Part shown: piece by piece, positions 10,401-14,151 of the stretch
How positions within the stretch are numbered: position 1 is the stretch's first letter
Layout: every line of letters begins with the position of its first letter
Assembly (NCBI GenBank): GCA_001796935.1
Contig: MGNX01000013.1
Location: forward strand, 8,471 to 22,621
Length of the DNA stretch: 14,151 bases
Reading direction: 5' to 3'
From: Chloroflexi bacterium RBG_16_60_22
GTDB lineage: Bacteria; Chloroflexota; Dehalococcoidia; Dehalococcoidales; RBG-16-60-22
Made by a program: the position numbers and the translations under genes
The notes under the pieces: model-generated
The model's input: only the letters and a program-made list of their open reading frames with translations
Told to the model about the DNA's origin: nothing
Databases searched by the model: none

Positions 10401-13400
10401 CGTCGAGTCCAACGGCCCGTCCGTCACCGTCAACCTCAACGTGGACGGCCTGCCGCCGGGAGTTACCGCCAACTTCAGCAGCTCCAGCCTGACGGTACCG
10501 CCGGGCGGCTCCCTGAGCACCCGGCTGACCATCGCCACCCGGGCCTCGACGCCGCCCGGACACTACCCGCTGACCGTCCGCGGCGTCAGCGGCGCCGAGG
10601 TCAGGGTGACGCCCTTCGGCTTCGGCGTGATACCCCCGGCCGCTTTCCAGGTGCCCGAGTTCACCCTGGAACCGGACTTCGCACCCGCCGCCTATTACGA
10701 TAAGCAGTACAAGGTCACCTTCTCCGGCACCGGCTTCCCGGCCAGCCAGAGCGTCACCGGCCTCACCTTCGGCTCACAGACCCTGGCCATCCCGGACAAC
10801 CTGACCACGGACGCCAGCGGTAACTTCAACGGCGTCTTCCAGATGCCCACCGGGCTCACCCCCGGTACCTATGACGTCCGCGTGGCCGTGGCCGACGGCA
10901 GCGGCGGCTATATCTACGACTCCCGGCCGTTCGCCGTCCGGGGCGCCGACGCCAGGTTCATCCTCAACACTTCCCCGCCCTACCTGCCGCCGGTACTACA
11001 GGGCGGCCAGGGCGTCACCATGGTCAACGTGAGGTCGGTCGGCACCACCGCGGCCAACGTCACCCTGTCCGTGGACGGCCTGGCGCCGGGCATCACCGCC
11101 GCGTTCACGCCTTCCAGCATCTTCGCCGTATCGCCGGGCGGCTCCGGCAGCGCCACGCTGACACTCACCGTCGGCGCCGGTACTCCCCCCGGACCCTACC
11201 CGCTCAACATCCGCGGCAGCAGCGGCAGCCAGACGGTAGTGATACCGCTCGGCTTCGGCGTCATGCCCGATATCGGCGGCGGCGCGGGCCACGCCACCGT
11301 CACCATCAACCCGGCGCAGGCCAGGCCCGGCGAGCACATCGGTATCTCCGGCGCCGGTTTCACCGGCGGCCGCACCATCACCCTGACGGCCGCCCCTCCC
11401 GGCGCCCCCGTGCCTATCGATATCACCCCCGGTGCCATCCAGGTACAGAACGACGGCACCTGGGCGACCGAGATAACCGTACCCGGAGCCGGCCAAGTAC
11501 CCCCGGGTACCTATATCATCAAGGCCTCCGACGGGACCATGGCTTCCAAGAACCGGTTCAGCATCGACCCGGCCACCAGCGCCGATTTCTTCCTCAATAT
11601 CTCCCCGCCGTTCAAGGAGATTGTCCGGGGCGCCAGCGGCAACGCCACCCTCACCCTCAGCTCCAAGAACGGCTTCCAGAACAACGTGTCTTTCAGCGTG
11701 GGCCACCTGGCCCCCGGCGTTACCGCCACCTTCAAGAACGCCGCCGGCACCACCGTCAGCCAGTTCGCCGGAGCGCCCGCCGGTATCCGGGAAATCGTCG
11801 CGCCGGTAGCGCTGACGCCCGTACCGGGTGAAGACCTGATTATCACCGTGCTCATAGACGTCGATGCCGCCACCCCGATAGGCCCGTACGACATCGGTCT
11901 CAAGGCGGGTTCCGGCACTGTCTTCCGGTCCATACCGCTCGGCCTGATGGTGGTCTCCCCCGGCGCCAGCCTGAGTATCTCCCCGATGAGCGGCCCGGCG
12001 GACACGGATATCCGGCTCTCCGGCTCCGGCTTCACCGCCGGCGAGACCCTGGCGGTCAAGTTTGCCGGCAGCGCCATCACCACCGTTCCGGCCGCCGTTA
12101 CGGCCGCCCAGGACGGCACCTTCACGGCGACGATTACCGCGCCTGCCACCACCGCCGGCATTTACCCGGTCAGCGTCACCGGGGCTGCCAGCGGCACCAG
12201 CATCGACCGCCCCTACAGCCTGAAGCCTTCGGCGGTGAACAGCTTCGTCCTCTACGCCTCCCCGTCCAAGGTCGATATCCCCCGGGGCGGCGCCAACACT
12301 ATCACCGCCAAGATTGAGCCGCTGGGTAGCTTCCAGGCGGCGGTTACCCTCAGTGTCAGCGGACTGAGCGCGGTCAGCGGCGCCACCGCTAACTTTACGC
12401 CGTCGGCAACCATAACCCCCAGCATCGGCACGCCCACCACCGCCACGCTGACCATTAATATACCGGCGGGGGCTACCGCCGGCAGGTACCCGCTGACCAT
12501 CACCGGTACCAGCGGCGCCATCACCCAGACCCGCAAGGTAACCCTCAACGTGGTGCCGCCCGCCGGCACAGCCGATTTCGGCATCAGCCTGGCGCCGAAT
12601 ACGGTGACCGTCAGCCCGAACGCCTCCGGCAATACCACGGTCACCGTGACCGCCGTTAACGGCTTCACCGGGACCGCGACCCTCACCGCCGGCATGCTCG
12701 ACCCGCTGGCAGCGTGGCCGGCTGGAATCACCGCCACCACCGGCGACGTGACGCCTTCCGCCACCACGGGACTCGGTAAGAAGACCGTTCTGTTCACGGT
12801 GGCCGCCGGCACCCTGCCCGGCAGCTGGGCCATCAAGATTACCGGCACCAGCGGCGCCCTGAGCCACAGCACCGACGTCATGGTGGTCGTCACGCCTTCC
12901 GGCACCACGATTACCCCCTACGCTTCTCCGCGCCTCGACCCGACCACCGTCACCGCCAGCACGCCGATGGGCATGGAGCCGCCCTGGGGCGATAAGATAA
13001 CCATCAACGGCATCATCAACGACGGTGCCGAGGCCAGCATCATCACCCCGTCCAAGGTAGACGTCCCGCCGGAAACCCTGGCCAACCTGCCCGAAGGTGC
13101 CGCCGATATCCTGGGCCGTGTCACCAACGTCGAGTCCAGCGCCCCGGTTGACGGCGTCGAGTGGGACCTCGGCTTCCCCTACGACCCCGCGGTCCTGGCG
13201 GCGGCCGGAATGTCGGAAGAGAACCTGAAGATAGCCTACCTCAACCCGAACACCGGCGCCTGGACGGAGGTCACCACCACGGTGGATACCACCAACAAGA
13301 TTGCCTATGCCTCGCCGGACCACTTCAGCTCCTGGACGCTGCTGGCCACGCCGGCCCCGCCTCCCTCTCAAGTCGTCACCGAGTATCCCGCCGGCGGCGG

Positions 13401-14151
13401 TGGAGGCGGCGGCGCTTCCGGTGTCACCAGCCTGCACGAGTTCATCACCGGCAGCGGCAGGTTCGTCATCGATACCACGGCGGAATCCGACGACCACAGG
13501 GTCGAGCTGAACATCCCCAAGGACACCGTCGCCAAGAACAAGGTGGGGCAGCCTTTCTACACCATCACCATCAGAGAGCAGGCGGCACCCGCCGCCGCTC
13601 CCGCCGGCAGCCGCATCCTCGGCCTGGTTTACGATATCGGCCCCGGCGGCGCCACCTTCGACCCGCCGGTTAACCTGGTGTTCAACTACGCCGATTCCTG
13701 GATACCTTCCGGCGTCGCCGAGGAGGGACTGGTCATCGCCACCTGGCAGGACGGCGGCTGGGTCGAGCTGGATAACGGCACCGTGGACACCGCCGCCAAT
13801 ACCATCACCGCCCCGGTCAGCCACTTCACCGTCTTCACCATCCTGGCCCGCACCGCCGCGGCCAGCTTCGAGATGGCTTCGCTCGATGTGTCCCCCGCCG
13901 CGGTCAACCCCGGCGAGACCGTCACCGTCAGGGCCACCGCTGCCAACACCGGCGATATCGCCGGCAGCCACGAGGTAACCCTCAAGGTCGGCGACGAGGT
14001 CATCGCCGTCGAGCAAATCGACCTCGCCGGCGGCGCCAGCCGGACGCTGACCTTCACCCTGGCGGCGCCCGACGCCGGCAGCTATACAATCGACGTCAAC
14101 GGCCTGACGGCCACGCTTACCGTCATTGAATCCCCTGGGGAGCCGACCGAA
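1327..14151 (+). CDS. giant secreted modular surface protein (Ig/IPT repeat adhesin-like), 3' end outside window
   Basis: One frame runs without a stop for 4,275 codons and off the edge of the window, so the product exceeds roughly 0.4 MDa. Domains in order: signal peptide (1-35); two carboxypeptidase-regulatory-like domains (38-124, 125-212); fibronectin type III (219-331); an alternating array of NEW3-like Ig modules and IPT/TIG-like modules (336-3858); two related ZU5-like domains (3859-4008 and 4033-4174) around a Gly7 hinge (4023-4029); CARDB (4179-4268). I saw no catalytic domain and, by eye, no cysteine codon. The architecture is that of an extracellular stalk, adhesin or sheath/S-layer-like protein; ligand and partners are unknown. 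An anchor (proline-rich linker plus transmembrane helix) would be expected just beyond the window, by analogy with other CARDB-ending proteins. The gene lies behind an HTH regulator and a terminator. Leu codons TTA/CTA and Ser TCA are rare, which leaves long spurious open frames on the opposite strand. The frame and domain types are well supported; the function is not. Confidence 0.93.
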   Translation, partial: MRRSGKFSVSSLSFIFRIMVTAVFLFGLLPLPALAQNDGTLAGQVTDNATNPVAGATVLVFASGSPTPGWNASTNASGGYNVTVPEGNDYRLSAVKAGFITGHAPGQNVTANATTAVNFSLAPGGIIQGAVSDNASSPIQGASVRAFPAASPQNTYDSLPTNPSGQYSVTVPPGPGYTVVVNAPGFATANQTNITATQGSPVTVPFTLEPPPQAPPQDSTPPANVTDLAAVSTTYDSVTLAWTAPGDDASTGQAAQYEIRYAATSIGDATAWDNATPAQGVAPPQPAGSSENFTVSALTDNTTYFFAIKTRDDANLWSGLSNSATANTTAAPPTPFFNIAHSQNRFSFMLAAGDNITETFNVTSVNSFAGTVNLQFNGPPEIASSSVLFPTQVTLGAGQTQPVSLTLGASAMTPSGNYQVGLGGQTSAYGGQQRGFFFSVNVGVAGQALLSASPSMVAAGAPTNFFASQFTPGENVTLRWDSGPSVGVTLATGQIAGDGAWTAQVTIPADTPGGNFAVKAVSASNSAVFQLTITSGVDPDFAMSASPQFVSIPPGNSGQVTIYLTSINGFGAPVTLSANAPPGVTGNLSAASVTPGAGQTVSATLSITVADWASPDMFHINIEGSSADPAINRMTDVTLDIPPPAAWGPGLSLSQSYGQVGDTITLTGSNFPPATQGQTVTIKEVFTDATLPTSPQTITVNAGGFTGTVAIPQGIPSGNYRLRAVVPSTSDFAERDFQILGTGETYSLGVSPQSTTVTTEQGANSATVSVNIYSVGGSSPAINLAIEGAPSWLTYQFGSLPVNTPASGNNSVTVPAGGSASRNLSLTASLTAPSGNYAITVKGWVTGGAEQRVSLELTVQPPAGFGMAQITLSPNFGGNGQNVNFSGSGFTDSSPSQVTEIVFGQLDLITGQSLPTITVPTSGASAGKFSGSFRVPGILPPGSYPVKFRVGTSPNDKFVIKSFTITGPGDTFVLQASPSFLWAEQGHQVSTLVKVQAVGSSSPNVSLSLEGLPADISANFSSSNITAPPGGVISTDLNLSISDWLPAGHYTITIKGQRTGTAEVHRIPLEMDIVPPAGFGMASIYLNPTVGPLGTWITISGSGFPASTPLTHLYFGPPNSQNDRIASLPSISTDGNGALSAVLQVPPGLTAGNYPVEVVVGTYPDDRMANSDFTLVSDQASFNINLSPTFVQAAPGTSVSISVNMQSFGNSSANITLRVEGPPNIEWRFDSGGWQTATTLTPPIGGNIMSSLEIQPKASTPMGHYSLAVKATAGAQQEFRNLEIDVGASAGYGMPIFSINPSNGTAGTTVSFSGSNFPTGAQVLDITFGGDNITLAQQITTSPQGSFSGSFTVPASAGGQAILPGSYLVRVTVAPNTRADVNFNVYGSDDTFTISLSPNFLQGEPGGQPVTSGILKALGGAAPTVKMAVKGLPPGVTTGWNGVNQPVYTLSAPPGGQNYFDLTLVLPGMIPMGQYPAGLEGWVDTNDNNVWDEGEKTTRVNLELSIMPPQGYGMGMLTLTPNYGRVGDTITFAGSGFPAGTAVQSLTFAQTNVLSNAITTSSDGSFSGVFTVPANAFGMPTGPGKYPVDVIVGTPPDDRRGGFDFQVVSSNQKFSVGASPGWLARPAGETASVSISVRSLVSTPPSPNVILRIEGLPMGVTSSFTSANVTPPVGGMESRELRLNISGGTPMGNYRVSVRAYNAANPSEEMWADFTLEITPSSGFMDMGMAMITLSSPFGSVGQQVTVSGYGFPKSQSLTSIRLGPTGVTPSVATTTDAEGAFSAVITTPQLPSGPHPLEVNVAGTIRMIPFQVMGANDTFSIKVSPNWLEPIPAGDANGRQIAITVTALPGKTPSVTLSTEGLFAAFGTITQTWNPTSRTVNVTSAGGAATATLVLKPSGDIPPGPYPFNIVAVEGGTRRDYHMELPVGPPAGFMGGLMGMDQGAWNTQWQGTEFEHGVFFPEVMLSPRSGPAGTQVSYTGTSLPAGANITGIRFGGQSLPLPPTGLVADSSGGFSGSFIVNEAWNLMPGMYGVEFSASKSDGGSQYIVEDFNLMRSDAVFSLEATPDWIPPIPPGGYGQTRVNVRALGYNSVNVTLAVQEMLDGWGIPGGAQAHWNATDGPATANATVPAAGTASKDFYLQGTNPGRYMITIVGWVDGNGNRVLDRNIPAEADSAFMMPLDFDVEPPPEFKNWDMNTMINDMGMSSQDKYLFYFPEITLNPNMGQAGTRVSIQATDYPANAAVTRLRFAGMELPVPAGTAADANGGFTLVLNVPQTMWNAATAPGWYDIEVEAQKTSEPPVHILKPFQVIAADQAFTLRADPDWLPPIPPGGSATTLIRVRSLGSAANVTLSVDKIPPGINTAFSSTSVNVTPGGSGSATLTLTPAQVPPGHYFAEIKGTATISGNVRTFFAHLEFDVQPPLGFMNWDRNALMNQMGMQATDKYLFYFPEITLNPNMGQAGTKVAISATDYPGGANVTHLRFAGMELPVPAGTAADGNGGFTLVFNVPKTIWGGNTGSGWYDVEVEAQKPGEPPAFIMKPFQVTAGDVAFAMRAEPDWLPPIPPAGSTTTIRINSLGAGANVTLSVDKIPPGMNTAFSTSLVNVPPGGSGSAVLTLTPTGIPPGHYGAEVKGTATVGGSPKTFYTHIEFDVQPPLGFMDWDRNAIMNQMGMQAADKYLFYFPEITLNPNIGQAGSKVTIKATDFPDGANVTRLRFANTDLPVPSGTAADANGDFNLVFNVPKTIWGGASITSGWYDVEVEAQKPGEPPVFIMKPFQVTAADVAFTLKAEPDWLPPIPPAGATTTIMVKSMGAAANVTLSVDRIPPGIGTALSTSLVNVPPGGSGSATLTLTPTSIQQGHYGAEVKGTATVGGNQKTFYAHIEFDVQPPLEFMNTSWMAQQGVWFPEITINPNAGPVKTKVSVKATDFPAGAEITHLRFAGRELPVPANTLANDDGDVTLVFNVPGDFGLGRYMVEVEATKTGMPPVFIAKPFFIEDSGVSFRLNVVPGFIPGVAQGQSGNTTVFVESNGPSVTVNLNVDGLPPGVTANFSSSSLTVPPGGSLSTRLTIATRASTPPGHYPLTVRGVSGAEVRVTPFGFGVIPPAAFQVPEFTLEPDFAPAAYYDKQYKVTFSGTGFPASQSVTGLTFGSQTLAIPDNLTTDASGNFNGVFQMPTGLTPGTYDVRVAVADGSGGYIYDSRPFAVRGADARFILNTSPPYLPPVLQGGQGVTMVNVRSVGTTAANVTLSVDGLAPGITAAFTPSSIFAVSPGGSGSATLTLTVGAGTPPGPYPLNIRGSSGSQTVVIPLGFGVMPDIGGGAGHATVTINPAQARPGEHIGISGAGFTGGRTITLTAAPPGAPVPIDITPGAIQVQNDGTWATEITVPGAGQVPPGTYIIKASDGTMASKNRFSIDPATSADFFLNISPPFKEIVRGASGNATLTLSSKNGFQNNVSFSVGHLAPGVTATFKNAAGTTVSQFAGAPAGIREIVAPVALTPVPGEDLIITVLIDVDAATPIGPYDIGLKAGSGTVFRSIPLGLMVVSPGASLSISPMSGPADTDIRLSGSGFTAGETLAVKFAGSAITTVPAAVTAAQDGTFTATITAPATTAGIYPVSVTGAASGTSIDRPYSLKPSAVNSFVLYASPSKVDIPRGGANTITAKIEPLGSFQAAVTLSVSGLSAVSGATANFTPSATITPSIGTPTTATLTINIPAGATAGRYPLTITGTSGAITQTRKVTLNVVPPAGTADFGISLAPNTVTVSPNASGNTTVTVTAVNGFTGTATLTAGMLDPLAAWPAGITATTGDVTPSATTGLGKKTVLFTVAAGTLPGSWAIKITGTSGALSHSTDVMVVVTPSGTTITPYASPRLDPTTVTASTPMGMEPPWGDKITINGIINDGAEASIITPSKVDVPPETLANLPEGAADILGRVTNVESSAPVDGVEWDLGFPYDPAVLAAAGMSEENLKIAYLNPNTGAWTEVTTTVDTTNKIAYASPDHFSSWTLLATPAPPPSQVVTEYPAGGGGGGGASGVTSLHEFITGSGRFVIDTTAESDDHRVELNIPKDTVAKNKVGQPFYTITIREQAAPAAAPAGSRILGLVYDIGPGGATFDPPVNLVFNYADSWIPSGVAEEGLVIATWQDGGWVELDNGTVDTAANTITAPVSHFTVFTILARTAAASFEMASLDVSPAAVNPGETVTVRATAANTGDIAGSHEVTLKVGDEVIAVEQIDLAGGASRTLTFTLAAPDAGSYTIDVNGLTATLTVIESPGEPTE
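1438..1962 (+). other. two carboxypeptidase-regulatory-like domains
   Basis: Two copies of a prealbumin-like beta-sandwich follow the signal peptide. The first (38-124) carries 'GTLAGQVTDNATNPVAGATV' and 'SGGYNVTVPEGNDYRL'. The second (125-212) carries 'GIIQGAVSDNASSPIQGASV' and 'SGQYSVTVPPGPGYTV'. The G.V.D....PI.GA.V / G.Y.VTVP.G..Y.V pattern is that of the CarboxypepD_reg-like family, common at the N-termini of secreted bacterial proteins. These are structural or binding modules with no catalytic residues. Confidence 0.8.
1981..2319 (+). other. fibronectin type III domain
   Basis: Residues 219-331 show the FN3 signature: 'PPANVTDLAAV' at the start, 'SVTLAWTAPGDD' with W242 in strand B, 'YEIRYA' in strand C, 'FTVSALTDNTTYFFAIKTRD' with the tyrosine corner, and 'SNSATANT' at the end. 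It is a single copy, placed between the N-terminal domains and the long Ig/IPT array. Confidence 0.8.
5776..5811 (+). other. possible calcium-binding loop in an A module
   Basis: Residues 1484-1495 read 'DTNDNNVWDEGE', matching the D.(N/D).(N/D)G..D.GE type of loop that binds calcium in other bacterial surface proteins. A second, partial version, 'DGNGNRVLD', is at residues 2158-2166 (nt 7798-7824), in the equivalent place in another A module. Metal binding is inferred from the motif only. Confidence 0.45.
7126..7215 (+). other. methionine- and aromatic-rich junction between A and B modules
   Basis: Residues 1934-1963 form an extended junction where earlier units have only 'GFGMA' or 'GYGMP'. 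It includes 'FMGGLMGMDQGAWNTQWQG' followed by 'TEFEHGVFFPE'. Related extended junctions with 'NWD.N.M..(D/Q)MGM' and 'DKYLFYFPE' precede the next three B modules, at about residues 2190-2218, 2424-2452 and 2657-2685. A shorter form, 'EFMNTSWMAQQGVWFPE', follows at 2891-2907. The function is unknown; it may be a flexible or packing linker. Confidence 0.6.
7951..8652 (+). repeat. recent tandem repeat, unit 1 (702 bp)
   Basis: Unit 1 of a head-to-tail DNA repeat is anchored on the codons for 'DKYLFYFPEITLNPNMGQAG' (D2209). It covers the end of one B module, a complete A module and the linker to the next unit. The protein match to unit 2 is close in the B part; differences grow in the middle. Its length of 702 bases preserves the frame. 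Confidence 0.75.
8653..9351 (+). repeat. recent tandem repeat, unit 2 (699 bp)
   Basis: Unit 2 starts at D2443 with the same 'DKYLFYFPEITLNPNMG' anchor. Compared with unit 3 it has long runs of identical bases, for example around 8895-8960 against 9598-9663. This level of identity at silent positions points to recent duplication or gene conversion. Confidence 0.8.
9352..10008 (+). repeat. recent tandem repeat, unit 3 (partial, about 657 bp)
   Basis: Unit 3 starts at D2676 and follows unit 2 closely until 'VQPPLEFMN' (about 2887-2894). After that the anchor 'DKYLFY' is replaced by 'TSWMAQQGVW', and similarity to the earlier units falls. The next B module begins with the related 'FPEITINPN', so the array continues in diverged form. 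Confidence 0.75.
12901..13848 (+). other. two related ZU5-like domains flanking a seven-glycine hinge
   Basis: The first copy (3859-4008) ends 'LKIAYLNPNTGAWTEV', then 'VDTTNKIAYASPDHFSSWTL'. The second (4033-4174) has 'YDIGPGGATFDPPVNLVF' followed by 'LVIATWQDGGWVEL' and 'VDTAANTITAPVSHFTVFTI'. The shared L.IA......W.E(V/L) ... VDT..N.I.A...HF(S/T)..T.LA pattern shows that they are the same kind of domain. Between them lie a proline-rich piece and seven glycines (4023-4029, nt 13393-13413). Domains of this kind usually sit just before the membrane-anchoring end of large surface proteins. Confidence 0.65.
13861..14130 (+). other. CARDB domain near the cell-surface end
   Basis: Residues 4179-4268 match the CARDB (cell-adhesion related, Ig-like) pattern: 'SLDVSPAAVNPGETVTVRAT', 'NTGDIAGSHEVTLKVG' and 'GSYTIDVNGLTATLTV'. 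It is followed by 'SPGEPTE' at the window edge, which looks like the start of a proline/glutamate-rich linker. The expected transmembrane or wall-anchoring segment would come next but is not in view. Confidence 0.8.

Larger units (their letters stand above)
2332..12900 (+). repeat. alternating array of 17 NEW3-like Ig (A) and 15 IPT/TIG-like (B) modules
   Basis: Module A (about 105-125 residues) has the pattern F.L..SP ... G....V.V.S.G...NVTLSV.GLP.G....FS...V..PPGG....L.L.....P.G.Y...V.G. and ends in PP. Approximate starts are residues 336, 538, 744, 970, 1178, 1389, 1610, 1818, 2056, 2314, 2548, 2782, 2996, 3208, 3416, 3637 and 3748. Module B (about 90-130 residues) has ITL.P..G..G..V..SG.GFPA...V..L.FG ... 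G.FSG.F.VP....PG.Y.V.V and starts at about 444, 647, 863, 1077, 1290, 1510, 1722, 1932, 2189, 2423, 2656, 2890, 3105, 3315 and 3545. The alternation is strict until the end, where two A modules are adjacent. Most pairs are only moderately similar, so the array is old, apart from the central copies. Boundaries were set by eye and may be off by ten residues. The family assignments (NEW3/COG1470-like, IPT/TIG-like) are by pattern recall. Confidence 0.8.

Noticed and set aside
7447..14016. Very long open frames on the minus strand (7447-10563, 10996-14016; also 2044-3183, 3277-5031, 5074-6714)
   Set aside because: All are in codon register with the giant + strand gene. In that register a minus-strand stop needs a sense TTA, CTA or TCA codon, which this GC-rich gene rarely uses. 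Their translations are low-complexity G/R/A/D/V-rich strings with no recognisable domain, while the + frame has clear domains and a signal peptide.

Overview
The window is GC-rich with a strong preference for C or G at third codon positions, and every gene I can support lies on the + strand. The best guess for the source is a Dehalococcoidia-like member of the Chloroflexota. This rests on the style of the C-terminal CARDB and repeated 'HF(S/T)..T.LA' domains, on a 'GTCATTCTGAG...GAATCC' palindromic dispersed repeat, and on a small MerR/excisionase-type DNA-binding protein. It is an inference; another GC-rich bacterium or an archaeon with similar surface proteins is possible.

Layout: (1) 44-685 encodes a complete-looking metallo-beta-lactamase-fold hydrolase of the glyoxalase II / YcbL type. 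(2) 686-1036 is non-coding and holds a palindromic dispersed repeat and some weak hairpins. (3) 1037-1255 encodes a 72-residue helix-turn-helix protein with a TTG start and a strong Shine-Dalgarno sequence. (4) 1266-1293 is an intrinsic terminator. (5) From 1327 to the last base runs one uninterrupted reading frame of 4,275 codons that has not ended at the window edge. It encodes a giant secreted surface protein.

The giant protein starts with a signal peptide, two carboxypeptidase-regulatory-like domains and one fibronectin type III domain. It continues with about 3,500 residues of alternating beta-sandwich modules: 17 of an NEW3-like Ig type (A) and 15 of an IPT/TIG-like type (B). The end of the visible part has two related ZU5-like domains separated by a seven-glycine hinge, then a CARDB domain. 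The membrane or wall anchor, if there is one, must lie beyond the window. Three A/B units at about 7951-10008 are very similar at the DNA level and look recently duplicated. The A-B junctions become richer in methionine and aromatic residues and longer from the N- to the C-terminal part of the array, then revert.

Working together: the hydrolase is probably an unrelated housekeeping gene. The small DNA-binding gene and the giant gene are adjacent, with a terminator between them and almost no room for a separate promoter. This suggests that the giant gene is reached by read-through from the regulator transcript. No mobile element, CRISPR array, tRNA or rRNA was seen.
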